Shown: positions 1 through 7,178 of the stretch, piece after piece | How the letters are laid out: each line of letters begins with the position of its first letter | Position numbering within the stretch: the stretch's first letter is position 1 | From: Flavobacteriia bacterium | GTDB taxonomy: Bacteria > Bacteroidota > Bacteroidia > Flavobacteriales_D > Crocinitomicaceae | Length of the DNA: 64,000 bases | Direction: 5' to 3' | NCBI GenBank assembly: GCA_947446925.1 | Contig: CANFHU010000005.1 | Span: 62,001 to 126,000 of the forward strand | The notes under the pieces: model-generated | Told to the model about the DNA's origin: nothing | The model's database searches: none | What the model saw: the letters and a program-made list of their open reading frames with translations, nothing else | Made by a program: the position numbers and the translations under genes

Positions 1-2275
1 ATTCCTCATTTTTGTTTAGGTCTTTAACGTACAAGTATAATTCGCCATTGTCAATATTATCTGCAGTATTATATTTATCAATAACTTGATACGCAACTGA
101 AACAAAACCATTTGAACTAATGGATGTTTGTGGACATTGGAAGGTTAAAACTTCAGAAGTATCTACGAAACTGGCATTACTATCCCAACTATTTTTTTTA
201 ACATCAAAAACTTCTCCATTTATAACACTTACATCTGTAGAATCGTCGAGTACACTTGTATATGCAATTGCTATTTTGGAATCATTTGTTGCTAAAGAAA
301 GATTTTTGTAGGTAATATTTCCAGCATTGTCTGCAATGATTTTTATGTCTTTATCCCAATTTTCCCCATCCCATCCAGCGTAAACGATTTTAGTGTCTTT
401 TGTATTCGAGTTACCATCAAGATCATTTATCCAAACAGCAAGTGCTACTGAACTATCACCATATACCACATTTATATCTGAATTTGTTCCAGTTATGTCT
501 ATTAATTTATCTGGGTCGGTCATTTCCCATTTCCCATTTGTTTTACTTATACTTGAAAACCAAATATCGCTCGAATTCGAATTTTCGTTTAGACTCACCC
601 AAGTGACCATCGCTTCATTATTTGAATTAACTGAAATTGCCGCTTGACCTTCTGCTCTTCCATCCGTTAAACCGGTGGATGCATCTTTTAAACGCGATGT
701 TGCGATAATTGAATCAGAATTCGCATCATAAAATGCAAACCAAATGTCTTGGGAATTTACCAGTTGCTCAACCGTAACATTATTTGGAACATTCGATTTA
801 TTATACCTTAATTGCGTCCAAGTAATAATTGCAGAGCCATCACTAAGTACCCCAATCTTTGGATTTGATTTTGCAAAATCATTGGAAATAACAATATTTC
901 GATTGCCAAATGTATTATTGGAATTATTATAGTTTGATAATAATATCTGATAATTTTGGTCTACAACTTCAATCCAAGTGGCATAAAGATTATTTCCATT
1001 GCTTGAGAAAGTTGGTTGTGGTTTAAACAGGGGTAATACTAATGAGCCAGAATCTTTAACTGTAAGCGCATTTGTGTTAAATAATTCATCAAAATAATGA
1101 TTTGACGGACCTCTTAATGCTGCGGTATCTCCGAAGTAATTAGAATACAATTGTTTATATCCAGAATATACGTTGATTGGGTTGACACCAAACCATTTTA
1201 ATAATCTACTTTCTAGTATATTTATTTCAACATTTCCAGATAAGTCAAAATCTCCTCCAAATAATGTTTTAGTATTTGCTGCTGGAATATTTGTGTATTC
1301 AAAACCTACTCCTAAATTGGCTTTAGCGGTCAATGATGCAGTTGCTTTTGCTACACCTCCCAAGACAGATATTCCACCTCTAACAGTTCCAATACCGGTT
1401 ACAACGCCTATAATTTTAGTTTTTCTACCTTGTCCATCTTCTAAAAATCCAAATTTTCCATCTTTCTGCCCAATTACAATTTGACCCTTAAGTGTAGCAT
1501 AAAATTCAATACTTGCACTAAATTCAATACTGAATCCTGGACATACTGGAAAACTCGCTTCTGGCGAATCCCAATTAACCGATTTTGATTGAATAGATTT
1601 CGAAGCAAAAATGGAAATATTCAAATCTTTATCCATCGTCAATTCAGCATCATAATTGATGTTTTCTTGAAGATTTGAATAGTTAAGTATGTTTACATCA
1701 ATGACTGCTCTATTGTTTTGAACTTTGCCTACACCGGTATTTAAATCAAAAGTTGTATTAAACAAGAACTTTCCTATAAGTCCTAGTGATTTATCTCCCA
1801 GTAATTTCACGTCATTATTGAAAACATAATCATAGTTATATATAGGATAATTTCCTTCGAAACTCAAATTGTTACCATTCACTGAAACATTCGTTACACT
1901 TCCATTCACTAACCAATCAGGTTTTTTAATGATTGTTAATTCTTGGAGAGAAATTGAGTCCCCCTCAAAATCAGAACCAATATACATTTGTGCATAGATA
2001 CTTGTATTTGGAGCTAAATCCCCCATATCCAATGACCACGAAAAGCCATCTGTAGAGTCACTATCTGTTCCTAACAATAAATCTTTATTATTCTGAAATG
2101 AAAAAAACTGAACTTTATCAACTCCTGCTGTAGGATTATTTAAGGTGATTTTATTTGTTAAAGAAATCCCCTGTACAAAATGTTTTCTATTGTTTTCACT
2201 TGTTAATTCTTGAGAAAAACCAAACTGAACTGAAATTCCTAGAAAAAATAAAGTGACTAAATTTAACTTTCTCAT
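1..2275 (-). CDS. Large secreted protein, C-terminally cut by window edge
   Basis: I read this frame directly from the minus strand. It is open for 758 codons from an ATG at 2275 down to the window edge, so the C-terminus is missing. The first 22 residues form a signal peptide ending FGFSQ. The next ~350 residues are beta-rich with no family I recognise. The second half holds a recurring unit with the pattern small-hydrophobic-A/T-W, for example NLYATWIE, SAIITWTQ, EAMVTWVS and VALAVWIN. These lie roughly 50-80 residues apart and often follow N/D/S-rich turns. This looks like blades of a beta-propeller or a BNR-like repeat. The start lies 2 bp after the stop of the upstream lipoprotein gene, so the two are probably co-transcribed. 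A T9SS sorting domain might follow in the missing part, but this is not visible. Function unknown. Confidence 0.75.
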   Translation of the reverse strand, partial: MRKLNLVTLFFLGISVQFGFSQELTSENNRKHFVQGISLTNKITLNNPTAGVDKVQFFSFQNNKDLLLGTDSDSTDGFSWSLDMGDLAPNTSIYAQMYIGSDFEGDSISLQELTIIKKPDWLVNGSVTNVSVNGNNLSFEGNYPIYNYDYVFNNDVKLLGDKSLGLIGKFLFNTTFDLNTGVGKVQNNRAVIDVNILNYSNLQENINYDAELTMDKDLNISIFASKSIQSKSVNWDSPEASFPVCPGFSIEFSASIEFYATLKGQIVIGQKDGKFGFLEDGQGRKTKIIGVVTGIGTVRGGISVLGGVAKATASLTAKANLGVGFEYTNIPAANTKTLFGGDFDLSGNVEINILESRLLKWFGVNPINVYSGYKQLYSNYFGDTAALRGPSNHYFDELFNTNALTVKDSGSLVLPLFKPQPTFSSNGNNLYATWIEVVDQNYQILLSNYNNSNNTFGNRNIVISNDFAKSNPKIGVLSDGSAIITWTQLRYNKSNVPNNVTVEQLVNSQDIWFAFYDANSDSIIATSRLKDASTGLTDGRAEGQAAISVNSNNEAMVTWVSLNENSNSSDIWFSSISKTNGKWEMTDPDKLIDITGTNSDINVVYGDSSVALAVWINDLDGNSNTKDTKIVYAGWDGENWDKDIKIIADNAGNITYKNLSLATNDSKIAIAYTSVLDDSTDVSVINGEVFDVKKNSWDSNASFVDTSEVLTFQCPQTSISSNGFVSVAYQVIDKYNTADNIDNGELYLYVKDLNKNEE

Positions 2276-2277
2276 AA

Positions 2278-2760
2278 TTAATACCAAACGCCATTAATCA
2301 CAACACTTATACCATTATAACTTAATGGAATTGAAGTTGGATAAGTATCCGTATATAATCCAGCTTTAAATCCAACTCCACCTATATAATCATCCGAATC
2401 TATATCATCATGATCGTAGAATTGAACAAAAAATGTTGTGTTTAAATTCGTGATTTGTAATGCCTGTTGAAAATTCCAGATCAATGGTAATTCTGGTGAG
2501 GTAAGGTCATCAAACTGACTTCCTGTTGAATACACAGTGCTATTTACATCTGTTAATTTATAATACAAATCTGGACCACTTGAAATATCCCAACTACTTC
2601 CACTATTATCTACAAATGGTAATTGTGCCAGTTTTATTGAAGTTATTTTAAAGTTGGAATAACTAGGTTTCTCAGGTGTTGTATTAGTAGGTTTAACATC
2701 CTCCTTTTGACAGGATGTGAATAGTAATACTCCAAAAACAAATGCGCTTAATTTTTTCAT
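2278..2760 (-). CDS. C2-like domain lipoprotein
   Basis: This is a 160-residue protein with a lipoprotein signal: a hydrophobic stretch ends in LLFTSC, with the lipid-bearing Cys at position 17. The mature part contains SSWDISSGPDLY (residues 55-66) and an acidic loop YDHDDIDSDDYIGG (115-128). The spacing of WD..SGPD and the D-x-D...DD-x-IG loop resembles calcium-binding C2 domains, so a Ca-dependent surface adhesin-like fold is an inference. It is the first gene of a probable two-gene operon with the large secreted protein only 2 bp downstream. A TAnnTTTG-type box lies about 40 bp upstream of the start on the same strand. Its biological role cannot be told from the sequence. Confidence 0.8.
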   Translation of the reverse strand: MKKLSAFVFGVLLFTSCQKEDVKPTNTTPEKPSYSNFKITSIKLAQLPFVDNSGSSWDISSGPDLYYKLTDVNSTVYSTGSQFDDLTSPELPLIWNFQQALQITNLNTTFFVQFYDHDDIDSDDYIGGVGFKAGLYTDTYPTSIPLSYNGISVVINGVWY

Positions 2761-2801
2761 TTTAATTTTTTTATAAAGTTTTATGCGACTTATTCGCCGT
2801 A

Positions 2802-2809
2802 CAAAAGTA
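2802..2809 (-). promoter_or_regulatory. Candidate -7 box for the C2-like lipoprotein operon
   Basis: The minus strand reads TACTTTTG, an exact match to the Bacteroidota -7 pattern TAnnTTTG. It lies 42 bp upstream of the ATG at 2760. The -33 element is weak. The interval to the divergent XRE gene also holds TTACG...CGTAA half-sites (2828-2847), which could be an operator. Confidence 0.4.
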
Positions 2810-2878
2810 TGTAAAACATTTTTAACTTACGGCATATCAGTCGTAATATTTTTCAAACTACTTTGACAATTTTAAACT

Positions 2879-3112
2879 ATGAAAGAAATACATGGTTTAC
2901 GATTGATAAAACTTGGAGATTTTATAAAAGAGGTACGACAATCTAAAAACTATACGCAACAAGTTTTATCTGAATTAGCGGACATAGATATTCGAACGCT
3001 TCAACGTATTGAAAAAGGTCAACTTAATTTATCATTAAACATCTTCATAGCAATTATAAATGCATTAGAATTAGATGCAACTTATGTAATTCAAAAAGTG
3101 ACTGTGGGCTAA
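2879..3112 (+). CDS. XRE-family transcriptional regulator (HTH)
   Basis: This 77-residue protein consists almost entirely of one helix-turn-helix domain of the Cro/C1 (XRE) type. Residues 12-70 read LGDFIKEVRQSKNYTQQVLSE followed by a recognition-helix region (DIRTLQRIEKGQ) and LSLNIFIAIINALEL, which matches the HTH_3 layout. There is no extra sensing or peptidase domain. It is divergently transcribed from the C2-like lipoprotein operon across a 118-bp gap, so it may regulate that operon or itself. Small stand-alone XRE proteins are frequent in mobile islands. No toxin partner is adjacent, so it is not called an antitoxin. Confidence 0.85.
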   Translation: MKEIHGLRLIKLGDFIKEVRQSKNYTQQVLSELADIDIRTLQRIEKGQLNLSLNIFIAIINALELDATYVIQKVTVG

Positions 3113-3579
3113 ATCGTATATTTTTTTCGATCCACAAATTCACTACGTACACATTATCTCAATTTCATATTTACCCACATTCCAGTTTGGGGAAAGTACA
3201 TTATTAAATCAAAACCTGTTTTAATCAATTAGATTATTAAGTTTAAATACATATAAATGAGGTTATTGATTAATATCACCTAAAATTAATTTCGCCTTAA
3301 TTTATTAACGTTAAAGATTTACTCTATTCCAAAAATCTATTTTTAATACTGGATAAAAACACGTGCAAACACGCTAAAACAGCTAGGTCTTTAGTGATAA
3401 ATTTGTATGGCTATGTTTTGGTACTTCAACTAAATGTGATAAATCGTAGTTTTTGAAATATTCCGAGAAAACTAATACTATTCTTTACTAAAAAGAAAGT
3501 TAGTTCATGAAGTAGTTTACTTAAAAAGATCAATTTAGGCAGTGTGTAAAATACCTTTTTACTTATTTTTTTGTGTTGC
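3113..3579. other. Gene-free A+T-rich stretch
   Basis: No credible reading frame, RNA gene or strong hairpin was found in these ~470 bp. The last part carries ATACCTTTTT followed by TTTTTTGTGTTGCATG. That final TTTGTGTTGCATG is shared with the 3' end of the direct repeat at 4542-4640. It may be the promoter and leader of the regulator that starts at 3580, or decayed sequence. Confidence 0.4.
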
Positions 3580-4236
3580 ATGAGAGAACAATTAAGTCTA
3601 CTTATCGTTGGTGACCATATCGATATTAGAAATCATATTGAAAACGGGATGCGTAACCAAGATGTGTATCGTTTTAATTTGTTTGAAGCAAAAAATGGGG
3701 TAGAGGTGATGAAAGTTATAAAAGAGCAACAGATTGATGTTATTTTACATGAAGTATCAATGGCTAATACGAATGGTTTAGTAGTAATCAAAGAATTGAA
3801 ATATTTAAAAAAACAAATTCCTGTAATTATCTTCTCGATACACCTAGAGGTTTCATTTATAAAAAAAGCCTACTTAAATGGCGTGTCAGGCTTCCTTTTA
3901 AAAACATCCCATCCTGAAGAAATTATTAAAGCAATTAAAACGGTTTTAACGGGTAAAAAATATTTTATCAATGAAGTGGCGAATATTCTATTTGAAGATT
4001 TAGATGCAAAAACTAAAAATCAAAGAATCTATTTAGATAATCCGATTTTATCTAAGCGAGAAGTGCAAATTATTCATTTTTACGCGAAACAATTTACAAC
4101 AAAAAATATTGCAACTAGTTTAAATATTAGTAAACGAACTATTGAAGGACATCGAAGAAATATTTATAAAAAAACAGGAATTAATAGTATCGCAGAATTA
4201 ATTGCATTTGCCAACGATATTGGTTTTTCGGAGTAA
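3580..4236 (+). CDS. LuxR/NarL-type response regulator with altered receiver
   Basis: The protein is a receiver domain (about residues 5-125) followed by a LuxR-type HTH (about 155-215; LSKREVQIIHFYAKQ, TTKNIATSLNISKRTIEGHRRNIYKK in two parts). The DNA-binding half looks normal. The receiver is unusual. Where the phospho-accepting Asp is expected (LLD-x-x-MP) the sequence is ILHEVSMA, so Asp is replaced by Glu58 (numbered from the ATG at 3580) and the following Pro by Ala. One of the two metal-binding acids is lost (IVGDH). The Ser and Lys switch residues (IIFS; FLLK108) remain. No histidine kinase lies nearby. An Asp-to-Glu change can mimic the phosphorylated state, so phosphorylation-independent activity is inferred. 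A TTG nine bases upstream is an alternative start; the ATG is preferred. Confidence 0.85.
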   Translation: MREQLSLLIVGDHIDIRNHIENGMRNQDVYRFNLFEAKNGVEVMKVIKEQQIDVILHEVSMANTNGLVVIKELKYLKKQIPVIIFSIHLEVSFIKKAYLNGVSGFLLKTSHPEEIIKAIKTVLTGKKYFINEVANILFEDLDAKTKNQRIYLDNPILSKREVQIIHFYAKQFTTKNIATSLNISKRTIEGHRRNIYKKTGINSIAELIAFANDIGFSE

Positions 4237-4353
4237 ATCTATTTTTTGGCGGAATTTAATCCTTTTAACAAATTATCAAATGATTAATAGAACCAATTCT
4301 CAAGTTTATGTGAAATTTATTTTGTTATTTTATATCAAATATAAACAACGAAA

Positions 4354-4521
4354 ATGTCTGAAAAACATACTTCTGTACTTGAACAGTTAAATTTTGAATT
4401 AGAAAAATTACAATTTCTAATCGATTTAAGTATTAAATCTAAAAACTTCATTGAAACCGAGCAGTACAGAAAAAAAGAAGATGAATTAAAGTCGAAGATT
4501 TCAGAGTTAAAACAAGTCTAA
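4354..4521 (+). CDS. Small coiled-coil protein, 55 residues
   Basis: I read this short frame from the sequence: ATG at 4354, TAA at 4519-4521, 55 codons. It begins MSEKHTSVLEQLNFELEKLQ and ends in a charged helix that includes YRKKEDELKSKISELKQV. The whole protein is predicted helical with a heptad-like pattern. The C-terminal part faintly resembles the UVR (UvrB/UvrC) interaction helix, but I would not assign that family. It lies 117 bp after the response regulator on the same strand and just before the first copy of the ~100-bp repeat. A competing frame at 4202-4390 has no recognisable content. Function unknown. Confidence 0.55.
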   Translation: MSEKHTSVLEQLNFELEKLQFLIDLSIKSKNFIETEQYRKKEDELKSKISELKQV

Positions 4522-4541
4522 CACTTTAAATCACTATACGT

Positions 4542-4640
4542 TTACTATTTCATGCATGGTTCAAAAGAATAAATAACTGTAGGTCTGTCAATCACTTTTA
4601 CAGTTTTTTGATGGACAAATGAGTTTGTGTTGCATGTTTT
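4542..4640 (+). repeat. Direct repeat, left copy, upstream of abiE pair
   Basis: About 100 bp that recurs at 6602-6701 in the same orientation with about 16 mismatches in the 90 aligned bases and one gap (my manual alignment). Longest shared blocks are ATCACTTTTAC, TTTTTTGATGGACAAAT and AGTTTGTGTTG. The two copies bracket the AbiEi/AbiEii genes. The repeat ends about 50 bp before the abiE promoter. Confidence 0.75.
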
Positions 4641-4691
4641 AACATCAAAACTATTTTTAATCCTTTAAGAATGATAAAATATAAATGTTTT

Positions 4692-4723
4692 TTTGCGTTT
4701 AGTACCGATAAGTGGTACTTTTA
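4692..4723 (+). promoter_or_regulatory. abiE promoter with overlapping inverted-repeat operator
   Basis: A TTTG at 4692-4695 is followed after 20 bp by TACTTTTA at 4716-4723, a near match to the Bacteroidota TTTG/TAnnTTTG promoter. Overlapping the -7 box is an inverted repeat, AGTACC (4701-4706), 7-nt spacer, GGTACT (4714-4719). AbiEi antitoxins are known to repress their own promoter by binding inverted repeats, so this is a good operator candidate. The position also argues that translation starts at ATG 4741 and not at the upstream TTG 4693, which would lie inside the promoter. Confidence 0.6.
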
Positions 4724-4740
4724 TCAAAAAAAATCTTTTA

Positions 4741-5559
4741 ATGTTAGATGCAGAAAATATAAAAATTCAATTTTGGATTGATAAATTATTATCATTAGGC
4801 AAAAATGCATTTTCATTGGAAATTCTGGAAAGAGAATTACCAAACTATACCTCTATAGCTATTAAGCGAGTTTTAGCCCGTTTATCATCTAAGGGAAAAA
4901 TTCTTTCCATAATGAAGGGATATTATTTAATAATAACCCCGCAATATGCGTCAAAAGGAGTACTTCCTCCACCATTGTATATAGATGGATTAATGAATTA
5001 TTTGAGTCGACCGTATTATGTAGGATTACTGAGTGCAGCAGCGTATCATGGAGCATCACACCAGCAGCCACAAGAATTTTTTGTTTTTACACTTACTCCT
5101 GCTTTAAGGCCAATAAGTAAGAGAGGTCAAAAAATAAATTATACAAGTATTATTGAAATAAATCCAAATTTTTTAGTGGATATAAAAACAGAAATGGGTT
5201 ATTTAAAGGTGTCCAATCCTCTATTAACTGCAACTGACTTAATTCAATTTGAAAAGAAAATAGGAGGGTTAAATAGAGCAACCACGGTACTTGAAGAGTT
5301 AACAGAAACTATAACAAATGAACAATTAACGGATGATATACTTAATTATGTTCCAGTTACAACATGGCAACGTTTAGGTTTTATTTGGGAAGAAATTTTA
5401 CATGAAAAGGAATTAGCTGACGTATTGTTTGAAAAACTAATCCTAAACAATAAAAAAAAGTATAGAATACCATTAAAAGCGTCAAAAAATACGCGTAATT
5501 TTTCGTCAGTAAATCGATGGAATGTTATTGTGAATACTAGTATTGAAACTGATTTTTAA
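4741..5559 (+). CDS. abiEi: AbiEi-family type IV antitoxin
   Basis: This 272-residue protein starts with a winged-helix region (about 1-70, NAFSLEILERELPNY, IKRVLARLSSKGKILSIMKGYY), followed by the AbiEi core (YYVGLLSAAAYHGASHQQPQ; ISKRGQKINY) and a basic C-terminus. In AbiE systems the antitoxin represses its own operon through the N-terminal domain and protects the cell from AbiEii without binding it tightly (type IV). The partner gene follows after 3 bp, as expected for the bicistron. A TTG at 4693 would extend the frame by 16 codons, but it falls within the promoter, so the ATG at 4741 is chosen. The pair is flanked by direct repeats, which points to horizontal acquisition. Confidence 0.85.
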   Translation: MLDAENIKIQFWIDKLLSLGKNAFSLEILERELPNYTSIAIKRVLARLSSKGKILSIMKGYYLIITPQYASKGVLPPPLYIDGLMNYLSRPYYVGLLSAAAYHGASHQQPQEFFVFTLTPALRPISKRGQKINYTSIIEINPNFLVDIKTEMGYLKVSNPLLTATDLIQFEKKIGGLNRATTVLEELTETITNEQLTDDILNYVPVTTWQRLGFIWEEILHEKELADVLFEKLILNNKKKYRIPLKASKNTRNFSSVNRWNVIVNTSIETDF

Positions 5560-5562
5560 ATT

Positions 5563-6360
5563 ATGATTCCACAAGCATATATAACAGAATGGTCAAATTT
5601 TGTCCCATGGCAAAGTAACGAACAAGTTGAACAAGATTTAGTAATTTGTCGCGCTTTAGTAGCTATTTTTCAAGATTCATTTCTTGCAGATAATTTAGCA
5701 TTTAGAGGAGGAACAGCATTACACAAATTATATTTAAAACCACAACCTCGCTATTCTGAGGATATAGATTTGGTTCAAATTACCGCTGAGCCTTTTGGTC
5801 CGATAATAGATAAAATAAAAACCCAATTAGAATTTTTGGGTCAACCAAAAGTTAAGATAAAAGCAAATAATAATACATTAGTATATCGTTTTGATTCTGA
5901 ATTTGCACCAATTCAGCGATTAAGTTTAAAAGTAGAAACCAATTGCCGAGAACATTTTGCAGTATTAGGCTATGAGAAATTTCCTTTTAAAGTTAATTCC
6001 TCTTGGTTTTCTGGAGAATGCAACATAACAACATACAAATTCGAAGAATTATTGGGTACTAAATTACGTGCATTATATCAGCGACGTAAAGGAAGAGATT
6101 TGTACGATATGTATAAAGCCTTAATAATTAATCCAAATTTAGATATTGATATGCTTATTTCTTGTTATCAAAAGTATATGAAATTTGTTGTAGAATTACC
6201 TCCTACAAAACAAGTTTTTATAGAAAATATGGAACTTAAAATGCAAGATTCAGAATTTATAGGAGATACCATGGCTCTTTTAAGACCAGACGAAAATTAT
6301 TCAATACAGGAAGCATATTTATTAATTAAACAGTTGATATTAGATAAAATTGCACCTTAA
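5563..6360 (+). CDS. abiEii: AbiEii/AbiGii-family nucleotidyltransferase toxin
   Basis: This 265-residue protein carries the diagnostic nucleotidyltransferase motifs of the AbiEii family: AFRGGTALHKLYL followed by RYSEDIDLVQI (the GG-T...D-x-D metal site, about residues 47-72), and later ELLGTKLRALYQRRKGRDLYD (about 163-183), which holds the conserved Lys and the R-D-x-x-D segment. AbiEii-type toxins transfer nucleotides to tRNA or other targets and stop growth, giving abortive infection against phages. The motifs are complete, so the toxin is expected to be active. It is the second gene of the operon. A strong hairpin terminator follows about 75 bp downstream. Confidence 0.9.
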   Translation: MIPQAYITEWSNFVPWQSNEQVEQDLVICRALVAIFQDSFLADNLAFRGGTALHKLYLKPQPRYSEDIDLVQITAEPFGPIIDKIKTQLEFLGQPKVKIKANNNTLVYRFDSEFAPIQRLSLKVETNCREHFAVLGYEKFPFKVNSSWFSGECNITTYKFEELLGTKLRALYQRRKGRDLYDMYKALIINPNLDIDMLISCYQKYMKFVVELPPTKQVFIENMELKMQDSEFIGDTMALLRPDENYSIQEAYLLIKQLILDKIAP

Positions 6361-6434
6361 AATTGTCCCAAAATAAACGTATTTAATCTTGGAATTAGAG
6401 ATGTAATTTCAATTAGTAAAATGATTTTATTTAT

Positions 6435-6473
6435 TTTTTTGTCGCAAATATCTACCATATTTGCGACAAAAAA
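6435..6473. terminator. Stem-loop terminator after the abiE pair
   Basis: Perfect inverted repeat: GTCGCAAATA (6441-6450), a 7-nt loop, TATTTGCGAC (6458-6467), extended by T6 on the left and A6 on the right. The symmetry would allow termination from either strand. Confidence 0.75.
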
Positions 6474-6561
6474 TATGTTTAAAACCAATTTAAGTGTTTG
6501 TTTATAAGTAAAATGTGAAAAATTTAAAAAGCCGAGGGGGTCTCGCTATTTTTACGGTTAT

Positions 6562-6580
6562 TTTAGGGTGTTTCCCTAAA
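6562..6580. repeat. Inverted repeat TTTAGGG / CCCTAAA
   Basis: Seven-base arms TTTAGGG (6562-6568) and CCCTAAA (6574-6580) around TGTTT, lying in the gene-free stretch just before the right copy of the direct repeat. No T-tract follows, so it is not a convincing terminator. It could be a protein-binding site of the putative element. Confidence 0.4.
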
Positions 6581-6601
6581 GGAGTTCAATTCATTTAAGC
6601 C

Positions 6602-6701
6602 TTACTAGTTTCATGAATGGTTGAAAAGAACAAAGATCAGCAGGTTTGTTTATCACTTTTACTATTTTTTGATGGACAAATCAGTTTGTGTTGTATATTT
6701 T
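6602..6701 (+). repeat. Direct repeat, right copy, downstream of abiE pair
   Basis: Second copy of the ~100-bp sequence at 4542-4640, in the same orientation, about 2.06 kb downstream. The unit between the repeats is a self-contained cassette of operator, abiEi, abiEii and terminator. No terminal inverted repeats or transposase were seen. Confidence 0.75.
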
Positions 6702-6810
6702 TCCATTAAAATACGATTTAAAGCAAAAATTTTCCATTAAAAATGGTTTAGCCATAATTTTTTCCACTATAAATGATATTTACTACTAGTATGAAATTGA
6801 TTTTCCACTA
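6699..6810 (+). repeat. Four phased TTTTCCAYTA repeats
   Basis: TTTTCCATTA occurs at 6699-6708 and 6730-6739, and TTTTCCACTA at 6760-6769 and 6801-6810. Start-to-start distances are 31, 30 and 41 bp, close to 3, 3 and 4 turns of B-DNA, so all four lie on one helical face. This is the layout of integrase arm sites or replication iterons. No gene overlaps them. Confidence 0.5.
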
Positions 6811-7000
6811 ATAATTAAATTACCCAAAAAATATAGCGTATTTTGTTCTTAAAAGAAAAAATTTAATTGAGATTGTAATAAAAAAGCGAATTATTAATTC
6901 CTAATTATCAATGTTAAAACTTGATTTAGGGATGGGTAATCACCTACAAAACGTACAATCTTGAAGGTGAAAAATCACGGATGAATTGGTTTAATATACA

Positions 7001-7025
7001 GAGTACAGTTTGGAGTACAGTTTTG
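7001..7025 (+). repeat. Tandem GAGTACAGTTT(T)G repeats
   Basis: GAGTACAGTTTG at 7001-7012 is immediately repeated as GAGTACAGTTTTG at 7013-7025. A third copy, TTTGGAGTACAG, lies at 7213-7224 on the far side of the tRNA fragment, and a matching TTTGGAGTACAG is at 7009-7020. Short repeats flanking an attachment core are typical of accessory binding sites for a tyrosine recombinase. Confidence 0.45.
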
Positions 7026-7103
7026 GACCCTTCTCGACGTACAAACAACATTATTTCGTTTTTAATTAATTGATAATCATTATTTTACGATTTAATTTCA
7101 GTT

Positions 7104-7145
7104 TTCATAACCCTGAGGTCACGAGTTCAACTCTCGTACCCGCTA
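7104..7145 (+). other. Detached 3' half of tRNA-Met(CAT): probable attachment site
   Basis: From the anticodon loop onward the sequence reads as a tRNA: loop TTCATAA (CAT anticodon), stem strand CCCTG, variable loop AGGTC, T-stem ACGAG (7121-7125), T-loop TTCAACT, T-stem CTCGT (7133-7137), acceptor strand ACCCGCT (7138-7144) and discriminator A. No 5' half precedes it. A matching 5' acceptor strand and D-arm are absent upstream. A normal tRNA terminator follows. This is what tyrosine-recombinase elements leave on one side when they insert into a tRNA gene, with the intact tRNA restored on the other side. Because the native terminator remains here, the element should lie to the left, with the complete tRNA-Met beyond the window. 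Confidence 0.65.
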
Positions 7146-7150
7146 CGAAG

Positions 7151-7178
7151 AAACCCCTTGATTTTCAAGGGGTTTTTT
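7151..7178 (+). terminator. Terminator of the former tRNA-Met gene
   Basis: AAACCCCTTGA (7151-7161), loop TTT, TCAAGGGGTTT (7165-7175), then a T-run. A rho-independent terminator placed 5 bp after the tRNA discriminator base supports this side being the original chromosomal end of the tRNA locus. Confidence 0.8.

Noticed and set aside
120..1484. Several plus-strand open frames of 60-100 codons
   Set aside because: They lie opposite a 758-codon minus-strand frame with a signal peptide and regular repeats, and show no family features.
2879..3112. XRE protein as antitoxin of a HipA/RelE-type pair
   Set aside because: No toxin-like gene lies next to it.
4202..4390. 62-codon plus frame overlapping the regulator end
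   Set aside because: Overlaps two better frames, rich in I/L/N from A+T-rich DNA, no recognisable pattern.
6699..6810. CRISPR array
   Set aside because: Repeats are only ~10 bp with unequal spacers; no cas gene in the window.
7081..7145. Complete tRNA gene
   Set aside because: No D-arm, no matching 5' acceptor strand and no 5' anticodon stem could be found upstream; only the 3' half folds.
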